In this document: positions 56,045 through 64,000 of the stretch, piece after piece
Layout: every line of letters begins with the position of its first letter
Numbering within the stretch: the stretch's first letter is position 1
Source: Aeromonas eucrenophila
GTDB taxonomy: Bacteria; Pseudomonadota; Gammaproteobacteria; Enterobacterales; Aeromonadaceae
NCBI RefSeq assembly: GCF_000819865.1
Contig: NZ_CDDF01000011.1
Location: 406,165-470,164, forward strand
Reading direction: 5' to 3'
DNA length: 64,000 bases
The notes under the pieces: generated by a model
Databases searched by the model: none
Told to the model about the DNA's origin: nothing
The model's input: the letters and a program-made list of their open reading frames with translations, nothing else
Made by a program: the position numbers and the translations under genes

Positions 56045-57352
56045 ATGATTATTTGGAACGCCTTCAACTCTCTTCCTACCTGGCACCGCAAGATGGTGCT
56101 GATCTTGAGCATCATGGTGATGATGCTGGCAGCCTGGCCAAGCGAACAGGCCGTCGCCACCCGGGTCAACGATGACGACCCCCTCGCCGATGCCTCCCCC
56201 CTCGATGACGGCGAGGCGCAGCCTCAGGCCCTGGCACAGAAGGCCGCCAAGCCGAGTTACGTCACCAAGCAGGTGAAGGTGCGCGCCGGTGACAACATGC
56301 AGGTCATTTTCCAGCGCCTCGGCCTCAGCGCCAGCGATCTCTACCTCATCGCCCAGCTGGAGGCCACCAACCCCCTGCGCACCCTGCAGCCGGGGCAGGA
56401 GCTCACCTTCAAGCTCACCAAGGGCGGCGATCTGCACAGCCTCTATTACCCCCACAGCCTGGAGCAGGCGCTGAAGGTCAGCCGCAAGGCCGAGGGCTTC
56501 GTCGCCCGCCAGGTCAAGCTCGAGCTCGATACCCGCGAACAGGTGGCCAAGGGCGAGATCCGCTCCAGCTTCTGGGGCGCCGCCGCCGAAGCCGGCATGA
56601 CCGAGGATCAGATCATGGATCTCGCCGCCATCTTCGGCTGGGACATCGACTTCGCCCAGGACTTGCAGCCTGGAGACAGCTTCCGGGTGGTCTATCAGGA
56701 CAAGTATCAGGATGACGAGCGGGTCGCCTCCGGCGACATCCTGGCCGCCGAGTTCATCAACCAGGGCGCCATCTACCGCGCCGTGCTGAACGACGATGGC
56801 AACTACTACACACCGGAGGGCAAGGCGATGCGCAAGAGCTTCCTGCGCGCGCCGGTCAACTTCAAATACATCAGCTCCAACTTCAACCCGCGCCGCCTGC
56901 ACCCGGTCACCGGCAAGGTGCGCCCCCACAACGGCATCGACTACGTGGCGCCGGTGGGCACCCCCATCATGGCGGCGGGCGGCGGCAGCGTGGTGGCAGC
57001 GGGTTACAACCAGTTCAACGGCAACTACGTCTTCATCAAGCACGCCGGCAACTATGTGACCAAGTACCTGCACCTCTCCAAGCTCAGCGTCAACAAGGGC
57101 CAGCGGGTCAAGCAGGGCCAGACCATAGGCCTCTTGGGCGGCACCGGGCGGGTCACGGGCCCGCACCTGCACTATGAATTTGTGGTAGGAGGCGTGCACA
57201 AGAACCCGCGCACCCTGGATCTGCCCCAGGCGGAGACCCTGAGCGGGCGAGAGCTGGCCAGCTTCAAGGCCCAGGCCATGCCACAGCTGGCAAAACTCGA
57301 TAGCAACGAGCTGCAGCTGGCGCAGCATAAACAGGACAGTGGCGGCATCTAA
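56045..57352 (+). CDS. mepM: Murein DD-endopeptidase, M23 family (MepM-like)
   Basis: Cuts peptide crosslinks in peptidoglycan to allow wall expansion. The 435 residues have an N-terminal membrane anchor (MVLILSIMVMMLAAW), an OapA/LysM-like domain (VRAGDNMQVIFQRLGLSASD), and the LytM peptidase domain with zinc ligands in RPHNGIDYVAP and GPHLHYEFVVGG. The full catalytic set is present, so this is an active peptidase rather than an activator. It is divergent from tyrS with about 110 bp between. Confidence 0.93.
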   Translation: MIIWNAFNSLPTWHRKMVLILSIMVMMLAAWPSEQAVATRVNDDDPLADASPLDDGEAQPQALAQKAAKPSYVTKQVKVRAGDNMQVIFQRLGLSASDLYLIAQLEATNPLRTLQPGQELTFKLTKGGDLHSLYYPHSLEQALKVSRKAEGFVARQVKLELDTREQVAKGEIRSSFWGAAAEAGMTEDQIMDLAAIFGWDIDFAQDLQPGDSFRVVYQDKYQDDERVASGDILAAEFINQGAIYRAVLNDDGNYYTPEGKAMRKSFLRAPVNFKYISSNFNPRRLHPVTGKVRPHNGIDYVAPVGTPIMAAGGGSVVAAGYNQFNGNYVFIKHAGNYVTKYLHLSKLSVNKGQRVKQGQTIGLLGGTGRVTGPHLHYEFVVGGVHKNPRTLDLPQAETLSGRELASFKAQAMPQLAKLDSNELQLAQHKQDSGGI

Positions 57353-57491
57353 CCCGCCGCCAGGGAGTGTGGGATGAAAGAGCGTACTATCGGGCCGATG
57401 TCGGGTATCGGTATATGCTCTGGTATCGATGCAGGCCTTCTGCCTCTACCCTGGGTTTCGCACGCATGTTCTCAACAAGCAGGGGCATATC

Positions 57492-58604
57492 ATGACTGAG
57501 CGCTATATCGGATTGATGTCGGGCACCAGCCTCGATGGCATAGACGCCGTGCTGATCGAAACGGATGGGGATGCGCTACGGGTCGAAGCCGCCCTCTGCC
57601 ACCCCTGGCCGAGCGACACGGCCCGCGAGTTGCACGCCCTTTGCGTCCCTGGTGAGAACGAGATAGATCGCTTGGGGGTCGCCGATAACCTGGTGGCGCA
57701 GGAATTTGCCGCCGCCACCCAGGCCCTGCTCGCCAAGGCTGGACTTGCACCTTGTGATATTCGCGCCATCGGCTCCCACGGCCAGACCATTCGCCATCGC
57801 CCGGCCCTCGGCTTTACCCTGCAGATCGGCAACGCTGCCTTGTTGGCGGCGCTCACCGGTATCGATGTCATCGCCGATTTTCGCACCGCCGACATGGCCC
57901 TCGGCGGTCAAGGCGCGCCCCTGGTGCCCGCCTTCCATCAGGCGCTGTTTGCCAATCCGGGTGCCCTGCGGGTGGTGCTGAACCTCGGCGGTATCGCCAA
58001 TATCTCTGTGCTGCCGGGCCACTCCGCCGGGGTTTACGGCTTCGACACCGGCCCCGCCAACACCCTGCTCGATGGCTGGTATCGCCGCTATCACGAGGCG
58101 GGTGGCGACTATGATGCCGGCGGCCGCTGGGCCGCCAGCGGTGCCCTTGTCCCCGACCTGCTGGCCAGGCTGCTGGCCCACCCCTACTTCGCCGCCCCCT
58201 GGCCCAAGAGCACCGGGCGGGAGATGTTTACCCTGGAGTGGCTAGACCACGAGCTGGCAGGCGGCGTCTATGCCCCCGTGGATGTGCAGCGCACCCTGAT
58301 GGCACTGACCTGCCACAGCGTCGCTCGCCAATTGCCTGCGCTGGACAAGGCCCAAGGCCAGGCCGAGCTCTTCGTCTGCGGCGGCGGCGCCCATAACGGC
58401 CCCCTGCTGGCTGAGCTCGCCGCCCTGCTGCCCCAGTGGCGCCTCGCCAGCACGGCCCAGCTTGGGCTCGCTCCCGACTGGGTGGAAGGAGCCGCCTTCG
58501 CTTGGCTGGCGCAGCGCTTTACCCAGCGCAAGCCGGGCAATCTGCCCGCGGTCACGGGCGCCAGTCGCCCGACGGTATTGGGCGCCCTCTATCCCGCCGG
58601 ATAA
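57492..58604 (+). CDS. anmK: Anhydro-N-acetylmuramic acid kinase
   Basis: Phosphorylates anhydroMurNAc released in wall recycling, giving MurNAc-6-P. The 370 residues show the family signature YIGLMSGTSLDGIDAVL, SHGQTIRH, the ATP-binding LNLGGIANIS and FDTGPANTLLD, and CGGGAHNGPLLAEL. The start ATG at 57492 fits MTERYIGLMSGTS; a longer frame upstream has no family match. It follows the wall hydrolase mepM on the same strand with 139 bp between, a sensible functional pair. Confidence 0.95.
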   Translation: MTERYIGLMSGTSLDGIDAVLIETDGDALRVEAALCHPWPSDTARELHALCVPGENEIDRLGVADNLVAQEFAAATQALLAKAGLAPCDIRAIGSHGQTIRHRPALGFTLQIGNAALLAALTGIDVIADFRTADMALGGQGAPLVPAFHQALFANPGALRVVLNLGGIANISVLPGHSAGVYGFDTGPANTLLDGWYRRYHEAGGDYDAGGRWAASGALVPDLLARLLAHPYFAAPWPKSTGREMFTLEWLDHELAGGVYAPVDVQRTLMALTCHSVARQLPALDKAQGQAELFVCGGGAHNGPLLAELAALLPQWRLASTAQLGLAPDWVEGAAFAWLAQRFTQRKPGNLPAVTGASRPTVLGALYPAG

Positions 58605-59550
58605 CCGCGAGTGCAGATCGGGCGCCACCCGACCTGCACCTGTTCACCCTCCCCTCCGTCAAGCCATGCTGTCCGCTGGGTTATGTCATCTGTCGAGCAA
58701 CGTGGCCTGCGCCAGCGCCGCTTATGTCGCTAGGCCATCGGCGCTCTCATCCTTCCCGTCCCCTTCCCCTTTATTTTTTCTCCTCTCTCTTACCCTGAGC
58801 CTTATATTGCTCGCCCTTGACCTTTCCCCTTCAATTCACGATTGAAATTTAATGGCATATAACGCCCGCTCTTTGTCAGGAAAGAATGTGCTTATATCAG
58901 CATTCAAGCTTTATATCGGTGAGAGCAGAAAGGAGCGCCATGCAGAATCAATGCATTATATTCCAGACACATCTTTAGACTTATTCAGATGTCCTTTAGC
59001 TAGCATACTTTTGGCTGTCGAGATAGCCCGCCAGAAAATCAAAAATTACATATCCATGCACAATAATGCTGATTAGCTGCAAGATGCTGCATATTATTAA
59101 CCCTTCATTCACAGCGATAGCCGCTACCCTGCACGGGACCGAGCCTTTTCCGCACTGCCTTCGCCGGGTCAAAGCAGCATATTCAACTGCCAATTGGTGA
59201 TATTCATCATGAATTGAATAGCAAAATGGCTATTTTTCAGACCATTGAGCCACTTCATAGAAATGAGATCCCCGGTTTGCATCCCCCCTCGGCCACTCAT
59301 AGAATCGCCCTGTCTGAAATAATCAACCCCATCCATGCCTCTCTTATCCAATCCCTCATTTGAATGGATTGACAATAATAACCGAGGACGCGGATCCGGC
59401 TTCCTGTTGCGTGCCGCTCAGCCCGCCTATCCTGGCCAGCTATTCGTCACACAAAAGATCTCGGCTGCCCAATTTATGGCACCGAGGCTGGCTCGCGATC
59501 AGATAGGGTCAAACCGTACTCTGCGTTAATACTGAATGAGGAACATAGAT
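58605..59550. other. Long gene-poor region before the triple-RidA gene
   Basis: About 945 bp without a supportable gene. An imperfect GCAGATCGGG / CCCGACCTGC hairpin (about 58613-58637) may end anmK transcription. A polypyrimidine tract covers about 58740-58840. Then 58840-59100 is clearly AT-richer than the surrounding genes. Short frames at 58852-59076 and 59169-59375 have no ribosome-binding site and no recognisable product. It may hold the ridA-like promoter or be foreign DNA. Confidence 0.5.
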
Positions 59551-60816
59551 ATGAGTGGAATTATCATCAAGTCTGCCAGAAATACTCCTAATGCCCCCCA
59601 GGATCTGGGCCCCTATACCCAGAGCGTGGCTTTCTCTCATTACAACAATATTTCCGCTCAACTCCCCGTCGATCCCGCAACAGGCAAGATGATCGAGGGC
59701 GATATCAAAGCACAGACCAGACAGTGCCTCGCCAATATCAAGGCCATCGTCGAGAGCATCGGTCATGTGATGGACGACGTGGTCAAGACCACCATCTTCC
59801 TCAAGAACATCGCAGATCTCGACGCGGTCAACGACATGTACCGCGAATTCTTCCCCGGCTATGTGCCGACCCGCACCGTGCTCGCCGTGGCCGCCCTGCC
59901 GCTGAACGCAGAGATCCAGATTGAAGCCATCATCTCCAACGGTGAAGGCACCTTCCCGCAGGCGCCTTGCGCACTCATCAAGCTGGCCCGCAATAGCGAC
60001 AAGGCCCCGCAGAGTCCGCTCTCTACCCACACCGTTGCCTTCTCCCACTACAACAACATCGGGGCCCAGCTGCCCGTCGACGGGGCATCGGGCAAACTGG
60101 TTGCCGGCGGCATCAAGGAGCAGGCGGCTCAGTGCCTGAGCAACATCAAGGCCGTTCTGGAAAGTGTTGACGTGCCCTTTGACGACATCGTCAAGGTGAC
60201 CGTCTATCTGACCAACCTGGCGGATATCGACGCCGTCAACGAGGTCTACACCACCTTCTTCCCGGACTCCGCCATCGCCCGCGCCGTCGCCTACCTGCCG
60301 GCCCGCTCCGTGATCTGCGCCTCTGCCCTGCCAATGGGTGCCCTGGTGCAGATGGATGCGGTGATCTCCCACGGTGACGGCACCCCGCCACAACTGGTGG
60401 AAGACAGACATAATCTGGTGATCTTGGCCCGCAATACCGACAAGGCCCCGAGAAGCGCACTCCATACCCAGACCGTCGCCTTCTCCCACTACAACCACAT
60501 TGCAGGCCAGCTGCCGCTGGATATGACCACCGGCAAGATCCTGACCGGTTGCATCAAGGAGCAGACCGCCCAGTGCCTCGGCCATATCAAGACCATCGTC
60601 GAGAGCATCGACCATGTGATGGACGATATCGTCAAGGTCAATATCCAGGTGAAGAACATCGAGGATCTGGAGGCGGTCAACGCCATCTACACCCAGTACT
60701 TCCCGAGCTACCATCCCGCCCGTACCGTCATCGGTGTGAGCGAGCTGCCCGCCGGCGCCCTGGTACAGATGGATGCGGTGATGTCCAATGCGGAAAGCAC
60801 CCCGCCCCGGTGCTGA
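59551..60816 (+). CDS. Triple-domain RidA (YjgF/UK114) fusion protein
   Basis: 421 residues made of three RidA-like domains in tandem, roughly 1-132, 133-275 and 276-421. Single-domain RidA forms trimers that deaminate reactive enamine/imine intermediates of PLP enzymes. Each unit repeats TVAFSHYNN, a QLPVD-type strand, the QCLxNIKAIVES helix and the key Arg (PTRTVLAVAALP; PARSVICASALP; PARTVIGVSELP), so all three sites look intact. The Glu near the end of the motif is Glu in unit 1 and Asp in units 2 and 3. AGGA lies 8 bp before ATG 59551. No obvious partner gene is adjacent. Confidence 0.88.
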   Translation: MSGIIIKSARNTPNAPQDLGPYTQSVAFSHYNNISAQLPVDPATGKMIEGDIKAQTRQCLANIKAIVESIGHVMDDVVKTTIFLKNIADLDAVNDMYREFFPGYVPTRTVLAVAALPLNAEIQIEAIISNGEGTFPQAPCALIKLARNSDKAPQSPLSTHTVAFSHYNNIGAQLPVDGASGKLVAGGIKEQAAQCLSNIKAVLESVDVPFDDIVKVTVYLTNLADIDAVNEVYTTFFPDSAIARAVAYLPARSVICASALPMGALVQMDAVISHGDGTPPQLVEDRHNLVILARNTDKAPRSALHTQTVAFSHYNHIAGQLPLDMTTGKILTGCIKEQTAQCLGHIKTIVESIDHVMDDIVKVNIQVKNIEDLEAVNAIYTQYFPSYHPARTVIGVSELPAGALVQMDAVMSNAESTPPRC

Positions 60817-60833
60817 TTAGTTAATTAAAAAAA

Positions 60834-60867
60834 ACAGGGCCCTGAAATAACTATTTCAGGGCCCTGT
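60834..60867. terminator. Bidirectional terminator between triple-RidA gene and a small membrane protein gene
   Basis: Perfect 15-bp stem ACAGGGCCCTGAAAT / ATTTCAGGGCCCTGT with loop AACT. It is preceded by A8, which gives a T-run for the minus-strand gene. Confidence 0.9.
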
Positions 60868-60956
60868 TGTATTCAACCTAATCTGGAATAAATCGTTGCC
60901 ATGCAGGCTCGATAAAATACAGCCTTCAGTTTTCTTTATTTTAAATAGCAACCTTT

Positions 60957-61358
60957 TTATTGAATGTAACGCTTAAGCTCAGCTTCCCGCGCCTTGAACA
61001 TCTGATAATCACCGGCGGCTCTGCTCTTTGCGGCGGTGAACCACTGCACACCCACCTCATCAGCATGTCTGAACTCCAGCCTGAATTCATATTTCATGCT
61101 TATCACCAGCGCCAAACATGCCCCCACCACGAATGCAACGGCAGGCAACAGCCACGTGATGACCTGACCATTTTCATCCGTTGGGACAAATATAAACAAT
61201 AAGCTGGAGGCAATGGCACCCAACATCATCATATTGAGTACTTTGTCTTTCCAGGAAAGAACTTTGACTTGTACATTGGATATTTTATCCAGATCATAGC
61301 TATCTTTATTGACTTGCAACTTGCTTGCTGACTTGTTGATGACAATGGAACAAGGCAT
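60957..61358 (-). CDS. Small two-helix membrane protein, unknown function (DUF6232-like)
   Basis: 133 residues: a short N-terminal beta-rich part (IVINKSASKLQVNKDSYDLD, then ISNVQVKVLSW), two membrane helices at about 51-69 and 79-96, and a cytoplasmic C-terminal part (YEFRLEFRHADEVGVQWFTA). The layout recalls DUF6232 proteins, but I recognise this only loosely. GGAG lies 7 bp before ATG 61358. Base composition is lower in GC than most neighbours. Confidence 0.65.
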   Translation of the reverse strand: MPCSIVINKSASKLQVNKDSYDLDKISNVQVKVLSWKDKVLNMMMLGAIASSLLFIFVPTDENGQVITWLLPAVAFVVGACLALVISMKYEFRLEFRHADEVGVQWFTAAKSRAAGDYQMFKAREAELKRYIQ

Positions 61359-61721
61359 CGTAACACTCCATTTTAAATATAGGCCGCATGACATTTTATA
61401 ATTAACAACGATTGGTGCGAGAAGGGGTCATTATCCCGAATGACCTTGTACTTTGCGCCCCTCAGGCTCGATGCGATAGCAACCTGCTGGTGTGGCTTGC
61501 ACCATGGAGGCTGCCGGACAAGCACCCGCAAGGTGCCTTGGACAGGCGTAACAGCCGCCGAGAATGGTATCGTATGGCGCCAAATTTCACAGCAAAATGA
61601 GGATAAAAAGCGAGGCGGATCACCTTTCCAGCGCGGGAGATTGACCAGAGGCACTCATCCTCCCATCAGCCATGGAAGTCGCCCAGCCCGGCATCCATCA
61701 TGGCGACTGGCCAGACCCTGC
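61359..61721. other. Intergenic stretch without recognisable features
   Basis: About 360 bp upstream of the small membrane protein gene and downstream of the frameshifted gene. I see no gene, strong repeat or clear promoter in it. Confidence 0.5.
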
Positions 61722-62097
61722 TTACAACCTGCGGAGACGCACCAGAAAGTAGCCGGCCGCGAGCAGCGGCCAGAGTGACAGCCATTGCCCCTGGACCAGA
61801 AACAGCAGGGTGATCGCAACCAGGGCGCCAGTCGCCAGTCCGGCGAGGTGCAGCCTGAGGTCACCGAGAGGGGCGCCGTTGCGAAAATGGTTGTCGAGGC
61901 GAGAGAGCGTCAGCAGCCCGACGCCACCGCACAGCAGCAAGAGTGCCAGCGGCCAGTGGCCAGTGGCCAAGCGCGAGCCCCTCGGTCGCCATCCCCATCA
62001 AGGCGGCCACCCCCATCAACATGAAGAAGGGGCTCACCACGAAAGTCGGCAGCAACACCAGCAGCCAGATGATTCGATAGAGGATCATGCTGTCCAT
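61722..62097 (-). pseudogene. Frameshifted small membrane protein gene (7-bp repeat)
   Basis: Two overlapping frames look like halves of one hydrophobic protein of about 122 aa. The first starts at ATG 62097 (MDSMILYRIIWLLVLLPTFV) and loses sense after GLALGHWPLA; the second continues LLLLCGGVGLLTLSRLDNHF to YFLVRLRRL and stops at 61722. At the junction (about 61949-61969) a 7-bp unit occurs as CCAGCGG-CCAGTGG-CCAGTGG. Removing one unit restores a single frame. It is therefore a recent frameshift, or a slippage-switchable gene. No family recognised. Confidence 0.65.
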
Positions 62098-62177
62098 GTC
62101 ACCGGAGATCGGGCCGGCTGGCAGCTAAACACGCTGCTATTGTGCCGGCTAACAGAAGGTAAATGATGAAATTATCA

Positions 62178-62639
62178 TCAGCGGCAGATGATCAGCTCCA
62201 TAAACAGGCTGTTCGGGTCTGCCTCGTAGTTGCCGAAGGGCTCGCACTCGCGAAAGCCATGCTTGCGGTAGAGGGCGTGCGCCGGCTTGAAGAAGGCCAT
62301 TGAACCGGTCTCCAGTTTCAGCGAGCGATAGCCCCGCGCGTTGGCGGTCGTGATGAGGTGGTTCAGCAAGCGGGAGCCCACCCCCCTGCCCCTGGCGGCA
62401 TCATGCACCCGCATGGATTTGATCTCCCCACTGTGTCGATCCAGCTCCTTGATGGCGCCACAACCGACGAGCTCGCCCCCCTCATAGGCCGACCAGAAGG
62501 TGATCTCCGCCGCCTTGAGCCCCTCGAGATCGAGCGCATGCTTGCTCTCCGGCGGCGAGCTGGCCCTCATGTCATCCAGGTGACACGCCAGGAACGCGGC
62601 GATTTCCGGCCCCTCGAGGTTGTCGATGCCAATGTCCAT
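62178..62639 (-). CDS. GNAT-family N-acetyltransferase (YsnE-like)
   Basis: 153-residue acetyltransferase. The acetyl-CoA-binding motif A is clear: IKSMRVHDAARGRGVGSRLL. The following MAFFKPAHALYRKHGFRECE matches the C-terminal motif B region, and FWSAYEGGELVGCGAIKEL the central strands. The sequence layout (ELDRHSGEIKSMRV) resembles YsnE-type enzymes, whose natural substrate is unclear. ATG 62639 gives the usual length; the frame extends to 62813 without family support. Confidence 0.85.
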   Translation of the reverse strand: MDIGIDNLEGPEIAAFLACHLDDMRASSPPESKHALDLEGLKAAEITFWSAYEGGELVGCGAIKELDRHSGEIKSMRVHDAARGRGVGSRLLNHLITTANARGYRSLKLETGSMAFFKPAHALYRKHGFRECEPFGNYEADPNSLFMELIICR

Positions 62640-62817
62640 CCCTGCGCTTCTCCTTCTCTCATATCGTGCCAGCATCCTGCTGGAGGTTTCAGGGTCGCCT
62701 GTGACGGCGAGCGGCCCTGCCAGCTCCATTGATACGCGATCAGCCGACTCGGATCCAGCCGCCAGCTGGTGCGGAACTGGATTGTGCCGGCGAGCGGGCC
62801 CTGGGCCGCCCATAAAA

Positions 62818-62849
62818 AAACGCCCCCCATCTTGCGATGGGGGGCGTTT
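62818..62849 (-). terminator. Terminator of tkt
   Basis: AAACGCCCCCCATC-GCAA-GATGGGGGGCGTTT on the minus strand followed by T4, 51 bp after the tkt stop. Confidence 0.9.
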
Positions 62850-62899
62850 ATCGACTCAGCGCTTGGGCCCGATAGCTCAGCCCAAGGTGCCGGCGGGCA

Positions 62900-64000
62900 T
62901 TACAGGGATTCGGCGGTAGCGACCACGTTTTCCACGGTAAAGCCGAATTCCTTGAACAGCAGCTCGGCCGGCGCGGACTCACCGAAGGTGGTCATGCCGA
63001 TGATCTTGCCGCCAAAGCCCACGTACTTGTACCAGTAGTCGGCAATGCCCGCTTCGATGGCGACACGCTTGGTCACGCTCATCGGCAGCACGGATTCCTT
63101 GTACTCGGCAGACTGGGCGTCGAACACGTCGGTGGCCGGCAGGGAGACCACGCGCACGGCACGGCCCTTGGCGGTCAGCTCGACGTAGGCGGCCACGGCC
63201 AGCTCCACTTCGGAACCGGTGGCGATCAGGATCAGCTCAGGCGTACCGGCGCAATCCTTCAGCACATAACCACCCTTGGCCACGTCGGCCAGTTGCTGGG
63301 CGGTACGGTCCATTTGCGGCAGGTTCTGACGAGAGAAGATCAGCGCAGTCGGGCCGTCATGACGCTCGATGGCGTGCTTCCAGGCGATGGCGGATTCCAC
63401 CTGGTCACAGGGGCGCCAGGTGCTCATGTTCGGGGTCAGACGCAGGGAGGCGATCTGCTCAACCGGCTGGTGAGTCGGGCCATCTTCACCCAGACCGATG
63501 GAGTCGTGGGTGTAGACGAAGATGGCACGCTGCTTCATCAGGGCGGCCATGCGCAGGGCGTTGCGGGCGTATTCCATGAACATCAGGAAGGTCGCGCCGT
63601 AGGGGATGAAACCACCATGCAGGGCTATGCCGTTCATGATGGCGGACATGGCAAACTCGCGCACACCGTAGTGAATGTAGTTGCCGGAGGCATCTTCATT
63701 GGTCAGGGACTTGGAGCCGGACCACATGGTCAGGTTGGACGGTGCCAGATCCGCAGAGCCACCCATGAACTCGGGCAGCAGCTTGCCGAAGGCTTCCAGA
63801 GAGTTCTGGGACGCTTTACGGGTCGCGATCTTGGCCGGGTTCGCTTGCAGGGTTTCGATGATCTTGGCGGATTCAGCGGCCCAGTTGGCCGGCAGCTCGC
63901 CAGTGGTGCGGCGCTTGAATTCGGCGGCCAGGGTCGGGTGCGCGGCTTCATAGGCGGCGAACTTGGCAGCCCAGTCGGACTCCAGCTTGGTGCCTTTCTC
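62900..64000 (-). CDS. tkt: Transketolase (C-terminal part, truncated by window edge)
   Basis: TPP-dependent enzyme of the pentose phosphate pathway, transferring two-carbon units between sugar phosphates. The 366 C-terminal residues are present and the frame stays open to the window edge. Motifs include [20 protein letters not shown], the pyrimidine-binding [17 protein letters not shown], and the C-terminal domain ([20 protein letters not shown]) ending [13 protein letters not shown]. The N-terminal TPP pyrophosphate-binding domain lies outside. It ends in a strong terminator. Confidence 0.97.
   Translation of the reverse strand, partial: EKGTKLESDWAAKFAAYEAAHPTLAAEFKRRTTGELPANWAAESAKIIETLQANPAKIATRKASQNSLEAFGKLLPEFMGGSADLAPSNLTMWSGSKSLTNEDASGNYIHYGVREFAMSAIMNGIALHGGFIPYGATFLMFMEYARNALRMAALMKQRAIFVYTHDSIGLGEDGPTHQPVEQIASLRLTPNMSTWRPCDQVESAIAWKHAIERHDGPTALIFSRQNLPQMDRTAQQLADVAKGGYVLKDCAGTPELILIATGSEVELAVAAYVELTAKGRAVRVVSLPATDVFDAQSAEYKESVLPMSVTKRVAIEAGIADYWYKYVGFGGKIIGMTTFGESAPAELLFKEFGFTVENVVATAESL

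Noticed and set aside
58852..59076. 74-codon frame in the AT-rich region as a gene
   Set aside because: No ribosome-binding site, no recognisable family and no coding-type composition.

Overview
The window looks like a chromosomal segment of an Aeromonas species or a close relative. The gene order of the polar flagellar locus (fliE-J, fliK-R, flhB, flhAFG, fliA, cheYZA), the Vibrio/Aeromonas-type chitin-oligosaccharide operon, the TyrZ-like TyrRS and the high GC content all fit. The genus is inferred from protein character and synteny; no database was searched. I see no IS element, integrase, CRISPR array, tRNA or rRNA.

Region 1 (1-21770, all minus strand) is a polar flagellar and chemotaxis cluster. 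Read in transcription order it is fliEFGHIJ, fliKLMNOPQR-flhB, flhAFG-fliA, cheY-cheZ-cheA, with cheA running off the left edge. Sigma-54 type promoters (TGGC...TTGCT) precede fliE, fliK and flhA. FlhF/FlhG set pole and number, FliA drives late genes, and CheY/CheZ/CheA control switching.

Region 2 (21930-24371) holds a SYLF-domain secreted protein and rimO. Region 3 (24372-36966) is a chitin-oligosaccharide unit: a periplasmic binding protein, two permeases, two ATPases, a GH9 glucosaminidase, a GlcN kinase and a GH20 hexosaminidase, followed by an Aer-like PAS chemoreceptor.

Region 4 (36983-51942) holds an alkyltransferase-like protein, a small conserved protein, topA, astB, sohB, yciK, a LysR regulator, a SetA-type sugar efflux carrier, a PatB/MalY lyase, an orphan TAXI solute-binding protein with a long Pro/Ser/Ala tail, and a second LysR regulator divergent from a PurA-like synthetase. 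Region 5 (51943-64000) holds a GH63 lipoprotein glucosidase with a CRP-like site, tyrS, mepM, anmK, a three-domain RidA fusion, a small membrane protein, a frameshifted membrane protein gene, a GNAT acetyltransferase and the C-terminal half of tkt.

The most unusual observation is a recurring structure. Directly downstream of at least seven genes (flhB, fliP, fliH, fliG, fliE, a LysR gene, patB; probably also fliQ) lie extra, diverged copies of that gene's own 3' end. In the cleanest cases the copies keep the reading frame and end in a different but functional stop codon. They account for most of the longer spacers of the otherwise tightly packed flagellar operons.
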